Below, piece by piece: positions 9,660 through 18,630 of a stretch of DNA of 56,939 nucleotides. Each line of letters opens with the position of its first letter. The first letter of the stretch is position 1. The notes under the pieces were generated by a model. That model saw only the letters and a list, made by a program, of their open reading frames with translations, ran no database searches and was not told the DNA's origin. The DNA comes from JAGNLA01 sp964472265 (GTDB taxonomy: Bacteria; Caldisericota; Caldisericia; JAAYUI01), in the NCBI GenBank assembly GCA_964472265.1, contig CAYYJO010000003.1, positions 1 through 56,939 of the forward strand, given 5' to 3'. Position numbers and translations under genes: made by a program.

Positions 9660-11252
9660 TTACTTTGCCTCCTTGTTTGTTAAATCATCGATTGTCACGG
9701 GACAGGCTTTCAGCGCCAGACCCATGATTTTCTTCCAGTTTACAATCACCAGCACGGCTATGACGACCAGGATGCCGGTTGATGTGAGCAACTCAATGGT
9801 TGGCGATGAGAAACCGAATGTCATTCTCATTGCAACTGCCGGTTTGTCCATGAGGATCAGGCTCATTGCCTGCCTTGAGTAGAGCAGGGCGCAGTCAACA
9901 ACGATCTTTATGAAGATTGAACCGATTGCGGCCATCCAAAGCGTTGATTTCGGGAGCTCGTCCCTTTGCCTGAAAACCCAGAGGAAAATGATGAGCGCTG
10001 CAATTGTTCCGATTGACTGGCAAATGAGGCTGATGACGGAAGTTGAAATATCCAGACCTGCCAGACCTGAGCTTGCGTAAACGCCAGGCACCATAACGCT
10101 TGAGTAGGCTGGGATCATTGAACCGTTAAGCTTTGATATGCTCATGAGGTCTGACAATCCTGTGAGTATCGGACTTACAAAGGCAAACCCGAATGCAAAG
10201 GCCACGAGCTCAGTTGGGGAGCATTTCTTGATTTCGACTACATATTTTGAGAACCAGACGATGACTATGTAAACGATTGCAAGAGCGATTGTGTTGAGGA
10301 ATGCGCCTATCAAACCAGCGTTTGGACCCATTATTCCGGCCAGGGCGTCTTTGAGGATAAGACCAAACAGGATGCTGATGATGAAGGTTGCGATCATCCA
10401 GAACATGCCACCCCAAACCATCACGCGCCTGTCTTTTGATCTAATCATCAGATAAAGTGCGATGCCCAGCAGTACGAAGAGGATCGGTTTTACAAACGCC
10501 AGCCATGGAATTTCCTTCTCGTCAAAAGCATTTCCGATGGCAGAACCTGAAGCGTCCTTGGCTTCGATTATCGCTGTGTAAGTGCCGTTTTTTGCCGGTT
10601 TCTCCCAGAAAATCAACTGTGAAGCAGATTCATTGTTGGGATCGTAAGTTAGCCTTGTTGATCTGATTTCAACGCCATCGGGATCATATATTTTAGCCAT
10701 GATCACGCCTTTGTTGTCCTGGGTCGGAAGCGCCTGAAGATTGAAGCCCATTTCTTTGTCTGTATTGCCCTCGGCTGTGACCTTGACGGCTGTTCCAGTG
10801 AAATTGGTGAAGTATGTATCGTTGTTGGTCATCGGCGAGAGCTGGACTGTTCCGCTTGCACCGTTTCCGGTGATATGGATGGTGTAGGTTCCGGCTTTGT
10901 CCATTACCTTATTGAAGCGATAGAAGCCCCAGTTGTATTTGAGTGGCTCAGGAACTTCTTTTTTATGCATGTATGTATCGTTTGCCTGAACCGTGTCTTT
11001 GAAAACCTCTTTGCCTGTGGTGTCGTCGATTGTCACTTCCAGTGTTCCGGTCGTTTTTTCAAAGCCAATGCCGAAAAGAACTGGCAGGTTGTTGTCCGGG
11101 AGCGTGATAGTCAGGCTTGCAACCTCACCGGTTTTATCCTTGAAACTGGATGTAACGATGGGTTCCTTGTCCATGTTGGAAATCCTGACGCTGCAACCAG
11201 CAAGCATCAAAACAATGCAGATCAAACCGGCAATTGAAACAAATTTTCTCAT
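9660..11252 (-). CDS. Lipoprotein with extracytoplasmic beta domain and polytopic membrane domain
   Basis: A 530-residue protein of unknown function that heads the minus-strand operon. The start at 11252 gives a lipoprotein signal, MRKFVSIAGL then LAGC, with the acylated Cys at 20. Residues 21-245 look like extracytoplasmic beta-sandwich modules with alternating Thr- and Asp-rich strands. Residues 250-520 hold seven or eight membrane helices, among them IPWLAFVKPILFVLLGIALY and LLTSTGILVVIAVLVIVNW. The frame is open 27 codons further upstream, but only the 11252 start gives the lipobox. A promoter ends seven bases before that ATG and no Shine-Dalgarno is visible, so translation may be leaderless. 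Confidence 0.75.
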   Translation of the reverse strand: MRKFVSIAGLICIVLMLAGCSVRISNMDKEPIVTSSFKDKTGEVASLTITLPDNNLPVLFGIGFEKTTGTLEVTIDDTTGKEVFKDTVQANDTYMHKKEVPEPLKYNWGFYRFNKVMDKAGTYTIHITGNGASGTVQLSPMTNNDTYFTNFTGTAVKVTAEGNTDKEMGFNLQALPTQDNKGVIMAKIYDPDGVEIRSTRLTYDPNNESASQLIFWEKPAKNGTYTAIIEAKDASGSAIGNAFDEKEIPWLAFVKPILFVLLGIALYLMIRSKDRRVMVWGGMFWMIATFIISILFGLILKDALAGIMGPNAGLIGAFLNTIALAIVYIVIVWFSKYVVEIKKCSPTELVAFAFGFAFVSPILTGLSDLMSISKLNGSMIPAYSSVMVPGVYASSGLAGLDISTSVISLICQSIGTIAALIIFLWVFRQRDELPKSTLWMAAIGSIFIKIVVDCALLYSRQAMSLILMDKPAVAMRMTFGFSSPTIELLTSTGILVVIAVLVIVNWKKIMGLALKACPVTIDDLTNKEAK

Positions 11253-11259
11253 GGTAGCA

Positions 11260-11288
11260 ATGATAGACAGGTCAGTCATTAAAGTAAA
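11260..11288 (-). promoter_or_regulatory. Promoter of the 11252-41 operon, probably leaderless
   Basis: Read on the minus strand, TTTACT and TATCAT are separated by 17 bases. The -10 box ends seven bases before the ATG at 11252, placing the expected transcription start at or next to the start codon. No ribosome-binding sequence lies between. Confidence 0.5.
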
Positions 11289-11449
11289 CTTAGGGCAAAA
11301 TTCGGACTTTTGACTGGTTTGGGTCGGCTTCAATTCTTGAAAAATCTCGGTTTTTTGGGATGGTTAAATAGTCAGTTTTAATTAAAATGTTACAGTTCAG
11401 ACACAAAACAAGTGCTGAAAAGATCGGTATTTTCGTTCAGTTAAGAGTT

Positions 11450-11779
11450 TTATTTCCGGACGTGGTGGGGCATTTCGAAGGGAATTTCCAAAGAAAGCTC
11501 GATAATTCCAGAATAAACGTCGGCAACATACCACGGCGCCTGATAAATTATTTTTTTCTTGCCGTTCTTTTCGATGGTGTAGACGTTGGTTCCCTGTGTT
11601 GACAAAAGTTCCTTTAGTTTGGTTCTTGATGGTTCAGGATGGCAATCAAGCACGTCCTGGCCTATCAAGTCACCAGCAAAGGTGCTCTTGGCCTTTAGGT
11701 TCATCTTGATGATTTTGCCGGACAGATCGGCAATTGTTACTGATCCCGGTATGGCTTCAAGATAGTCAAAATCGTTCAT
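11450..11779 (-). CDS. Stand-alone PAS-domain protein
   Basis: A 109-residue cytoplasmic protein made almost entirely of one PAS fold. Residues 3-60 (YLEAIPGSVTIADLSGKI ... DVLDCHPEPSRTKL) resemble the PAS segment found with DUF438 proteins, where a CHP motif is typical and haem or another small ligand can be bound. The C-terminal half is the beta sheet TIEKNGKKKIIYQAPW. No output domain is attached, so it may be a sensor partner acting in trans. The start at 11779 is preferred over an in-frame TTG at 11815, because a promoter-like TTGCAT / TGC-CAAAAT pair ends seven bases before this ATG, as at neighbouring leaderless genes. Confidence 0.75.
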   Translation of the reverse strand: MNDFDYLEAIPGSVTIADLSGKIIKMNLKAKSTFAGDLIGQDVLDCHPEPSRTKLKELLSTQGTNVYTIEKNGKKKIIYQAPWYVADVYSGIIELSLEIPFEMPHHVRK

Positions 11780-11786
11780 GGGAGGT

Positions 11787-11815
11787 ATTTTGGCAGAATT
11801 TGGGTTCAAATGCAA
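11787..11815 (-). promoter_or_regulatory. Promoter of the PAS gene, leaderless type
   Basis: On the minus strand, TTGCAT, 17 bases, then CAAAAT with a TGC extended -10. The -10 box ends seven bases before the ATG at 11779, and no Shine-Dalgarno is present. The upstream in-frame TTG at 11815 falls inside the -35 box and so cannot be transcribed from here. Confidence 0.5.
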
Positions 11816-12026
11816 GAGGGTGTCACTTCAAAATACTCAATACAAATCATCAAAGCAAATCTAAAGTCCACATATACTCATAAATTACATCAAAAAAACA
11901 TTAGAATGTCTTATAATCGACTCCAAGTGATTAGAAATGACACCTGGTTATGTGGCAAAAAAGATTGTTAATATCTATATAAATTGAAATTGCAAAGACA
12001 TTTTTCTGCTCTATTCAGGGTTGCTA

Positions 12027-12055
12027 TTGAAATTGCCCTGGATTTTTGCTAGAAT
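12027..12055 (+). promoter_or_regulatory. Promoter of the 12063 protease, leaderless type
   Basis: TTGAAA, 17 bases, then TAGAAT preceded by TGC (extended -10). The box ends seven bases before the ATG at 12063. No ribosome-binding sequence lies in the gap. The AT-rich 247-base spacer from 11816 to 12062 shows nothing else recognisable. Confidence 0.55.
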
Positions 12056-12062
12056 CAACATC

Positions 12063-15023
12063 ATGAAGAAGTCTATCCTGTCTATTGTCGCTTTGGTGCT
12101 GGTTCTTGGCTCATTGTCGCTTGCAGGCGCTAAACCTTTTGAGTCAAGTCGTGATTTTTACATCGTAGAGCTTACCGACTACACAGGCAACACCGAAATT
12201 TCATCGATGCTGATTTCAACTCAGCACGAAGGTTTCAAGACGATGATGTTCAGGAAATTTCCGGATGTTCAGGTCAATGCCGAATACAGGACGCTCCTTT
12301 CAGGCTTCTCGCTTGAAATGACTCCACAGGAAGCGAAGGACATGAGCATGGTTGACGACGTAAAAAGCGTTGTCAAAGGCCGTGTCTTTTACCCGCACAT
12401 GTTCAACTCGGTCGTCTCGACCAAGGCTGACAAGGCGTGGGAGATGAAGGATCCGAAAGGAAAAGGGCTTGACGGTTCCGGCGTGCTCGTTGGAATCATC
12501 GACACAGGCATAAACTACGACCATCCTTCGCTTGGCAACGGTTTTGCCAACGAAGACTCAAAGGTCGTTGTTGGATACGATTTCTCCGATCTCGATGCAG
12601 ATCCAATGCCGGTTTCTGGCCATCAGGGCTGGCATGGAACCCATTGCGCAGGCATCGTTGCTGGCAACGGACTTCCTGGCATTGCAAGAAACGACAGAAC
12701 CATCACCGGAATGGCGCCGGGTGCAAAACTTGGAGCCTACAAGGTTTTTGGCAATGTCGGCGGAGCAAGGACTGACAGGATCATGCAGGCAATGGAGAGG
12801 GCATATCAGGACGGCTGCAAGGTTGTCTCGATGAGCCTTGGAAGCACATACGTCTGGGCTGACGAAATCTACTGCAGGATGATCGACAAACTTACCGATA
12901 AAGGCGTTGTTTTCTCGGTCTCAGCCGGCAATGACGGCGGTGGCAGCAGGGATGACCTCCCGTTCCAGGTTGGCTCTCCCGGTGGCGCCGATTCGGCAAT
13001 CTGTGTGGCAGCCATGGATGACACTCCAAAACCGGTCATTTCGTGGGCTTCAGATAAAGCAATCATGAATTACCTCGGTGGTTCGCCAACGGTTGATGAA
13101 ACTCTCTCTGCACCGCTAGCCGATGCTGCCTCAGGTTATGAAGATGACGTAAAAAACCTCGACCTTACAGGAAAAATTGCACTAGTAAAAAGAGGTGACA
13201 AATATTTCAGCGACAAGGCCATTCAGGTACAGAAAAAAGGCGCTGTAGCCTGCATCATTTACAACAACGAACCCGGTGATTTTGGCGGATACCTCGTTGA
13301 TGCGGTCGACATTCCGGTTTTCGGCGTCAGCGACACGGTTGGCGCACAGCTGCTTGAAACCGCAAAAACCGGCGGAACTGCGAGCATAAGTGAACAAAAG
13401 TATCTCGGTGCAATGGCTGATTTCTCATCTGCCGGCCCGACAAACGACTACAGGCTCAAACCGGATGTTTCGGCACCTGGCGTAAACGTTCTTTCAAGCG
13501 TGGGTTCGTCGGCTTATGTCGAGATGAGCGGAACATCGATGGCCTGTCCGACAGTCTCAGGGCTTGCAGCTCTCGTAATTCAGGCGCACCCAGACTGGAC
13601 AGCTCATGATGTCAGGTCGTCAGTCATCAACTATGCTGACCCCCAGGCCGATCTCAAGGGCAATCCATGGTCAATCCACTCACAGGGCACTGGAAGGATC
13701 AACTGTGTCAGCTCGATCAACGCTCCAGCCCTCTTCAAACCGACGTCGCTCAACTTTGGAAAGGTGACTGGCTCAACAGAATTCAAACTCACGATCAAAA
13801 ATCCGACCTCAAAAACAGTAAAATTCAATGTCTCAGTCTACTCGGAAGATGGCATTGTAACCGGTGATGTCAAACCGGTTGAGGTTGCAGCAAAAAAGTC
13901 AGTTGAATACAAAGGAACTCTCAAGGTTTCCTCGCAGGAAGGGCTTGTCCATGTCGGCTACGTTGTCTTTGACAATGGAGAAACCAAAGCCAGAATCGGC
14001 TTCCTTCTCCTTACGAAAGACCCGCCAACGCCACCGGCAATCGACAAACAGATGGTCATGACTCCTGTTTTCTCGCCAAACGGTGACAAAAAACTTGACC
14101 GTTTCATTGCCCAGTTCAGCGTCAACAAGATGCTCGACGGTTTCGAATGGGATTTGCTTGACGAAGACGACAATCTTGTAAGTGTTCTCGACTACAGCTA
14201 CGGTCTTCAGGGCGGTGGCTTCTGGTTCCTCACCTGGAGCGGGATCGTTGAGAACGTTCCGCTTGAAGGCGGAAAGTACAAGATGGCAGTTTACACACTC
14301 GACCGCAACAAAGACCCAAGGATTCAGGCAAACTGGGAAAAGTGGGGACCAATTGAATTCTTTGTCGTTGATGAGAAGCCTGAAATAACAATGGAAAAAA
14401 TTCCGGAAGTTGTGTTCAACACGGAGGAGATAACCCTCAAAGGTTCTATCTCAGACTGGATCGCCGATGCCGATTATCTCGGCGTAAAGGGTTTCGTTTC
14501 AGTGGACACAATCGTAAACGGCAACAAATCAAAACTCATTTTGGATCCGTCTGGCAATTTCGAAACAGTCGTACCGCTCGTTCCCGGGAAAAACCAAATT
14601 CAGGTTGGAGCAACAAACGCTGGAATGATAAGGGCTGAGAAGGATATAAAAATAAATTGTCTCAAACGCATATCACTGTCGGATGGAAGCGGAAAAGTTG
14701 CCCTCAACGATTCAATCATCGATGTCGGTGATGTGAAAGTGTCCAACAACAGGGTTCTTGTAGCAATGGACAAGCTCTCTCTCCTATGCCCCGACCTCTC
14801 TTTGAACCAGAATGGACAAAACATCACTATTATCGTTGATGAAAATGTGGCGAAGATGAGGATCGGACAGCCGTTCATCCTCGCAGATGCCGGAATGAGC
14901 GTGTTTTGTGAGGCTCCGGTGTCAGACAAGGGCGTAACCTATGTTCCGGTCATGGCGCTGTTTGAAGCGCTTGGCGGACAGTACAAAGACGATTCATTCT
15001 GGTTCGTCTGGAGGGGTAATTGA
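12063..15023 (+). CDS. Secreted subtilisin-like (S8) protease with PA insert and C-terminal stalk-type domain
   Basis: Extracellular serine endopeptidase of 986 residues. The signal peptide (about 1-23) is followed by an I9-like propeptide (about 30-115). The catalytic domain carries Asp147 in IIDTGINYDHP, His191 in HGTHCAGIVAGN, the oxyanion Asn in SAGNDGGG and Ser492 in GTSMACPTVSG. A PA-type domain is inserted before the serine (about 325-450). C-terminal beta domains follow, including a FlgD-like SPNGDKKLDRF segment, and a copper-amine-oxidase-N-like stalk domain ends the protein. Unlike the four proteases at 32350-46155, it has no dockerin. Its stop overlaps the TTG start of the CvpA-like gene. 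Confidence 0.93.
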   Translation: MKKSILSIVALVLVLGSLSLAGAKPFESSRDFYIVELTDYTGNTEISSMLISTQHEGFKTMMFRKFPDVQVNAEYRTLLSGFSLEMTPQEAKDMSMVDDVKSVVKGRVFYPHMFNSVVSTKADKAWEMKDPKGKGLDGSGVLVGIIDTGINYDHPSLGNGFANEDSKVVVGYDFSDLDADPMPVSGHQGWHGTHCAGIVAGNGLPGIARNDRTITGMAPGAKLGAYKVFGNVGGARTDRIMQAMERAYQDGCKVVSMSLGSTYVWADEIYCRMIDKLTDKGVVFSVSAGNDGGGSRDDLPFQVGSPGGADSAICVAAMDDTPKPVISWASDKAIMNYLGGSPTVDETLSAPLADAASGYEDDVKNLDLTGKIALVKRGDKYFSDKAIQVQKKGAVACIIYNNEPGDFGGYLVDAVDIPVFGVSDTVGAQLLETAKTGGTASISEQKYLGAMADFSSAGPTNDYRLKPDVSAPGVNVLSSVGSSAYVEMSGTSMACPTVSGLAALVIQAHPDWTAHDVRSSVINYADPQADLKGNPWSIHSQGTGRINCVSSINAPALFKPTSLNFGKVTGSTEFKLTIKNPTSKTVKFNVSVYSEDGIVTGDVKPVEVAAKKSVEYKGTLKVSSQEGLVHVGYVVFDNGETKARIGFLLLTKDPPTPPAIDKQMVMTPVFSPNGDKKLDRFIAQFSVNKMLDGFEWDLLDEDDNLVSVLDYSYGLQGGGFWFLTWSGIVENVPLEGGKYKMAVYTLDRNKDPRIQANWEKWGPIEFFVVDEKPEITMEKIPEVVFNTEEITLKGSISDWIADADYLGVKGFVSVDTIVNGNKSKLILDPSGNFETVVPLVPGKNQIQVGATNAGMIRAEKDIKINCLKRISLSDGSGKVALNDSIIDVGDVKVSNNRVLVAMDKLSLLCPDLSLNQNGQNITIIVDENVAKMRIGQPFILADAGMSVFCEAPVSDKGVTYVPVMALFEALGGQYKDDSFWFVWRGN

Positions 15024-15727
15024 ATTGGATTGATGCAGTCATTCTTGTGGTAATAGCCATTTCTGCAATCAGAGGCTACATTCTTGGCCTTTCAGGGTCA
15101 ATCCTCAACACAATCGCCGTCCTGCTTGCATGGATCGGAGCCTTTGTCCTTGCTGCACCGATCAAAAACCTGCTCCAGTGGATTTTTGGGGTGGTCACTG
15201 CTCTTTCGAAGGTTTTCCAGCCTTACATCACGAGCATCCCGATTGCGCCAAACACGCCGGTGACCGATGCCATTGCATACGCAAAACTGCCTCCGTGGCT
15301 TGCAAATTTCTTCTCCCGTCTCGCCGACAAGAACTACACAGTCAACACAATTTCAGAGCTTTACGGCTACTGGATTGCAAACGTAATCATTGTTCTCATC
15401 GTTTTCATCATCCTTCTCATCGTGCTTGGTATCCTTTTCAGGAAACTTGCGCAGCAGGTGAAACTCAATCTCCCGAAAGAGGGATTTTTTCATGATTTCG
15501 ACCATGCCTGCGGTGCAACGCTGCATGGGCTTCTAACGCTTTTCATCTGCCTGGGCTTGCTGACCCTGTTTACGTCCCTGTTCCCCGTTGAAGTGGTTGA
15601 GGGGCAGAAGATGGCGGCTATCCCTGGCTATGTTTATAATTCATTCTTTGGAGGTTTGGTCTATCGCAACTTCCTTGGCATCCAGACGCTGTTTGGCTCT
15701 ATTGTCCGCTTTGTTGTTGGCTGGTAG
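15020..15727 (+). CDS. CvpA-family membrane protein
   Basis: A 235-residue integral membrane protein matching the colicin V production protein family. The N-terminus MNWIDAVILVVIAISAIRGY is the usual CvpA opening, followed by membrane helices near 25-50, 108-140 and 170-190. The start is a TTG that overlaps the upstream stop as TTGA, with a GGAGGGG ribosome site six bases before, so the non-ATG start is well supported. The cellular role of CvpA proteins is poorly defined; envelope homeostasis is the general idea. The C-terminus overlaps the start of the next gene in another frame. Confidence 0.85.
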   Translation: MNWIDAVILVVIAISAIRGYILGLSGSILNTIAVLLAWIGAFVLAAPIKNLLQWIFGVVTALSKVFQPYITSIPIAPNTPVTDAIAYAKLPPWLANFFSRLADKNYTVNTISELYGYWIANVIIVLIVFIILLIVLGILFRKLAQQVKLNLPKEGFFHDFDHACGATLHGLLTLFICLGLLTLFTSLFPVEVVEGQKMAAIPGYVYNSFFGGLVYRNFLGIQTLFGSIVRFVVGW

Positions 15728-17066
15728 CCTGTTCCCCGGGGCTTTGGCCCAGGAGCCGGCGTGCCAGACGATCAAGGTGGCAATAGGAAGCAACCCGAAG
15801 GATTTTTCCCTCGGGGCAACAGGAGACTACTTTTTTATAGACCCTGGCACTGGCAAGGAATTGGTTGCCGGCACAAAAGAGGTCAAGTGCAAGGTTTCGT
15901 CCGACACAACAAAAGTCTATTCAATCTACATCGACACTTTTTACACCTACGATGATGCTGATGGATTCGGCATTATTTTGGGCAAGAGGTTTCCGGAGGA
16001 TCCGGGAAGACGAGTGACGGCCATCGACGGAGGCCTGTTCAGGCTTGAGCTTGGACAGTACCAGTCCGAAGACGATGCAAAGCAGGCCATGTCAACGCTG
16101 ACCGACATTCCGAAAGCCTCGATCTGTTCATCAACGCTTGCAGGAGTCAAAATTGGTGACACTCTGCTGCTAAAACCTCCCGTTGACAAGAAAGTATGGC
16201 AGTTCCTGATAATCAAGCCGATGGACAATGGTTATCCCGTCTACAACGGCAGAAGATACCGTGGCAAGGTATCGCTCTATATGTCTGAGGGCAAGGTTTA
16301 CGCAATCAACGAGGTTGGTTTTGAAGACTACCTCAAAGGCGTCGTTCCATCGGAAATGCCTGCAAACTGGCCACTGGAAGCGCTCAAGACACAGGCTGTT
16401 TGCGCCAGAACGTACGCATGGGGCTATTGCCAGCATCCAGATCATTACGTCTACAATCTTGGCAGTTCCGATGTCTATCAGGTTTATCTCGGCCTTGACC
16501 AGGAAACCGACAAGTCAAATCAGGCAGTCACTGAAACTTCAGGAATGCTGGCCGTATACGACAACAAGCCTATCAATGCGGTTTTCCACTCTACTTCAGG
16601 TGGAATGACTGAAAACTCCGAAAATGTCTGGGTCTCGGCCGTTCCTTACATGAAAGCCGTTGAATCACCCGGTGAAGAGGAATCACCCCACTACGCCTGG
16701 ATGAAGTTCTCCCCGTTCGACGATGCCCAGGCCAATCTTGCAGAATACACCGGCGATATCGGCGACGTTGCAGGATTCAAGGTCGTCAAGAAAGGCTTGT
16801 CCGGTCGGATTGTCAGCTGTGAAGTGACCGGCACGAAGGGCAAAAAAACGCTTGCCGGCTGGGAAGTCCAGGTTGCCCTTGGGCTGAGGTCGACATGGTT
16901 TGACATCGTTTTTGTTACAGGTGGAATCGTTGCCTGCGGCAGGGGCTGGGGTCATGGCGTGGGCATGTCGCAGTACGGCTCGAAGGCAATGGCCAACAAT
17001 GGCAAAACTTATGTTGAAATAGTCAAGCATTATTACAAGGGGGTCGAGGTCAAGAAATGGTATTGA
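15675..17066 (+). CDS. SpoIID/LytB-family peptidoglycan enzyme
   Basis: Secreted enzyme of the SpoIID family, which cleaves denuded glycan strands as a lytic transglycosylase. The family core lies in the C-terminal two thirds: YMSEGKVYAINEVGFEDYLK, GVVPSEMPANWPLEALKTQA (with the catalytic Glu), AVFHSTSGGMTENSENVW and GRGWGHGVGMSQYGS. The N-terminal part may contain a SPOR-like module (GQYQSEDDAKQAMSTL). The start is uncertain. TTG at 15675 gives a clean signal peptide, MASRRCLALL to PGALAQ, and 463 residues, whereas ATG at 15630 would give a long odd N-terminus. Either way it overlaps the cvpA-like gene. No other sporulation gene is visible, so a vegetative wall role is likelier. Confidence 0.88.
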   Translation: MASRRCLALLSALLLAGSLFPGALAQEPACQTIKVAIGSNPKDFSLGATGDYFFIDPGTGKELVAGTKEVKCKVSSDTTKVYSIYIDTFYTYDDADGFGIILGKRFPEDPGRRVTAIDGGLFRLELGQYQSEDDAKQAMSTLTDIPKASICSSTLAGVKIGDTLLLKPPVDKKVWQFLIIKPMDNGYPVYNGRRYRGKVSLYMSEGKVYAINEVGFEDYLKGVVPSEMPANWPLEALKTQAVCARTYAWGYCQHPDHYVYNLGSSDVYQVYLGLDQETDKSNQAVTETSGMLAVYDNKPINAVFHSTSGGMTENSENVWVSAVPYMKAVESPGEEESPHYAWMKFSPFDDAQANLAEYTGDIGDVAGFKVVKKGLSGRIVSCEVTGTKGKKTLAGWEVQVALGLRSTWFDIVFVTGGIVACGRGWGHGVGMSQYGSKAMANNGKTYVEIVKHYYKGVEVKKWY

Positions 17067-17115
17067 TAAACCGTAACACCCCCAACACGTATTTAAAGCA
17101 TTGGAAGGAGGCTTC

Positions 17116-18621
17116 ATGAGAAAGATTGTCTGCCTCATGCTTGTGGCCGTCACGGCTCTTGCATTCATTCCGGCGACAAAAACCCAGGAAACGCCAACAC
17201 TTTGGATTTCACCCCAGTTGGATTATGTGGCCGTGGGTTCGAGCGTACTGATTGAGTGCAAACTTACAAATGCACCGTTCACATACGGTATTTCGGTTGC
17301 AATCGTCTTTGACAACACCTACCTTGAAATCAAGGAGGATGATGTCATCGAGGGAGAATTCTACAGGTCTGACGGAGCGCCGACCGCCTTTTTCAGGAAG
17401 GTCAGCGTTGACAGGGCAAACCCTAAGATCAGCAGGCTCCATGTTGGAGTTTCAAGGATTCTCGACAAGGTTGACACCTACGGCCCGACAACCGGCTCCG
17501 GTCTCGTGTTCTACTTCTCGGCCAAAACCAAATTTGTCGGAGAGGCAGCTCTTGCCTTCGGTTCGGTCAAGATGGTGAGCATCACCTGGAGACAGGGAGA
17601 AGCTGTAATGGAGTACATCCCGGTCAAGCTCGAGGAGAGCAAGATCGTGGTCAGGGCAAAAGACACACTGGCTCCAAATGTCACGCTCACAAGGACTCCA
17701 ACCCCGGAAACCAACATCAACATCAACACTTTCGAGTGGGCGGGGCAGGACGACAGCTCGCCACCGGAAAAGCTTCAGTACTCGTTCAAGCTTGACGATC
17801 CGGCAGTTGCCGGTGAGTGGTCGAAGTGGGATTCAAAGACTCAGGCGGCCGTTGCATTCGTTCGTGAAGGCCAGAACACCTTCTGCGTCAGGGCGCGCGA
17901 CGAGTGGGGAAACATCTCCACAAAGCCAGCCTGTTTCACCTGCAACTTCGACATTACTCCACCAAAGCTCGAGCTGAACCCGATTCCAAAGGAAACTGAA
18001 ACTGAAACCTTCACAATCCTCGGCACAACCGACAAGCCTGACACCGGAGTCACCCTGTTTGTCAATGGCGCAAGGGTTCCGATCAACGCCGAGGGCAACT
18101 TCAGCTACCCGACCAGACTCATCCAGGGACCAAACACAATCCATGTCTACGCTGTCGACAAGTCAGGCAACATCGCCCAGCAGTACTTCACCATAACGCT
18201 GCTTTCAATCGTGAAGATCAAATTGTGGCAGGATGTACCGACAGCTGAGATTAACGGCCAGAGAGTGACAGTCAACCCGGCTCCGATGAACATAGGCGGC
18301 AGAATAATGATTCCGATGAGATTTGTCACCGAGGCTTTCAAGATGACAATAGACTATTCAACATCGGACAAAAAAATCACCGTAACCTGGACTTCAAAGG
18401 ATTCGGCAGGACTACCGCTCACCCACAAGCTCCAGATGTGGATTGGCAAGAAATACTACAACCTTGACGGCAAGACCATCACAAAGAATATGGATGTTCC
18501 GCCGCAAATCATAAAAGGTTCGACGATGGTGCCATTCAGGGCACTGGCTGAGGCAATCGGTGCTCAGGTTAACTGGGACAGCAACGACCGCAGGGTCGAC
18601 ATTTCTTACATCATCAGATAA
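17116..18621 (+). CDS. Secreted protein with cohesin-like, Ig-like and stalk domains
   Basis: A 501-residue exported protein. The signal peptide covers about 1-24. A cohesin-like beta domain follows (about 28-185), beginning TLWISPQLDYVAVGSSVLIE and including the typical FDNTYLEI pattern. Two Ig- or OmpL47-like modules come next (about 190-355), one with DEWGNIST and one with TDKPDTGVTLFVNG. The C-terminus is a duplicated copper-amine-oxidase-N-like stalk domain (about 360-501), with IMIPMRFVTEAF and TMVPFRALAEAIG. The start is fixed by GGAGG seven bases upstream. It could supply cohesin receptors for the dockerins in this window. It is separated by nine bases from the next gene and probably shares its operon. 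Confidence 0.8.
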   Translation: MRKIVCLMLVAVTALAFIPATKTQETPTLWISPQLDYVAVGSSVLIECKLTNAPFTYGISVAIVFDNTYLEIKEDDVIEGEFYRSDGAPTAFFRKVSVDRANPKISRLHVGVSRILDKVDTYGPTTGSGLVFYFSAKTKFVGEAALAFGSVKMVSITWRQGEAVMEYIPVKLEESKIVVRAKDTLAPNVTLTRTPTPETNININTFEWAGQDDSSPPEKLQYSFKLDDPAVAGEWSKWDSKTQAAVAFVREGQNTFCVRARDEWGNISTKPACFTCNFDITPPKLELNPIPKETETETFTILGTTDKPDTGVTLFVNGARVPINAEGNFSYPTRLIQGPNTIHVYAVDKSGNIAQQYFTITLLSIVKIKLWQDVPTAEINGQRVTVNPAPMNIGGRIMIPMRFVTEAFKMTIDYSTSDKKITVTWTSKDSAGLPLTHKLQMWIGKKYYNLDGKTITKNMDVPPQIIKGSTMVPFRALAEAIGAQVNWDSNDRRVDISYIIR

Positions 18622-18630
18622 GGAGGAAAG

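Noticed and set aside
11941..11990. Possible sigma-54 site (TGGCA followed by TTGTT) upstream of the 12063 protease
   Set aside because: The spacing and the second half do not match the GG/GC elements, and a better sigma-70-type promoter lies next to the gene.
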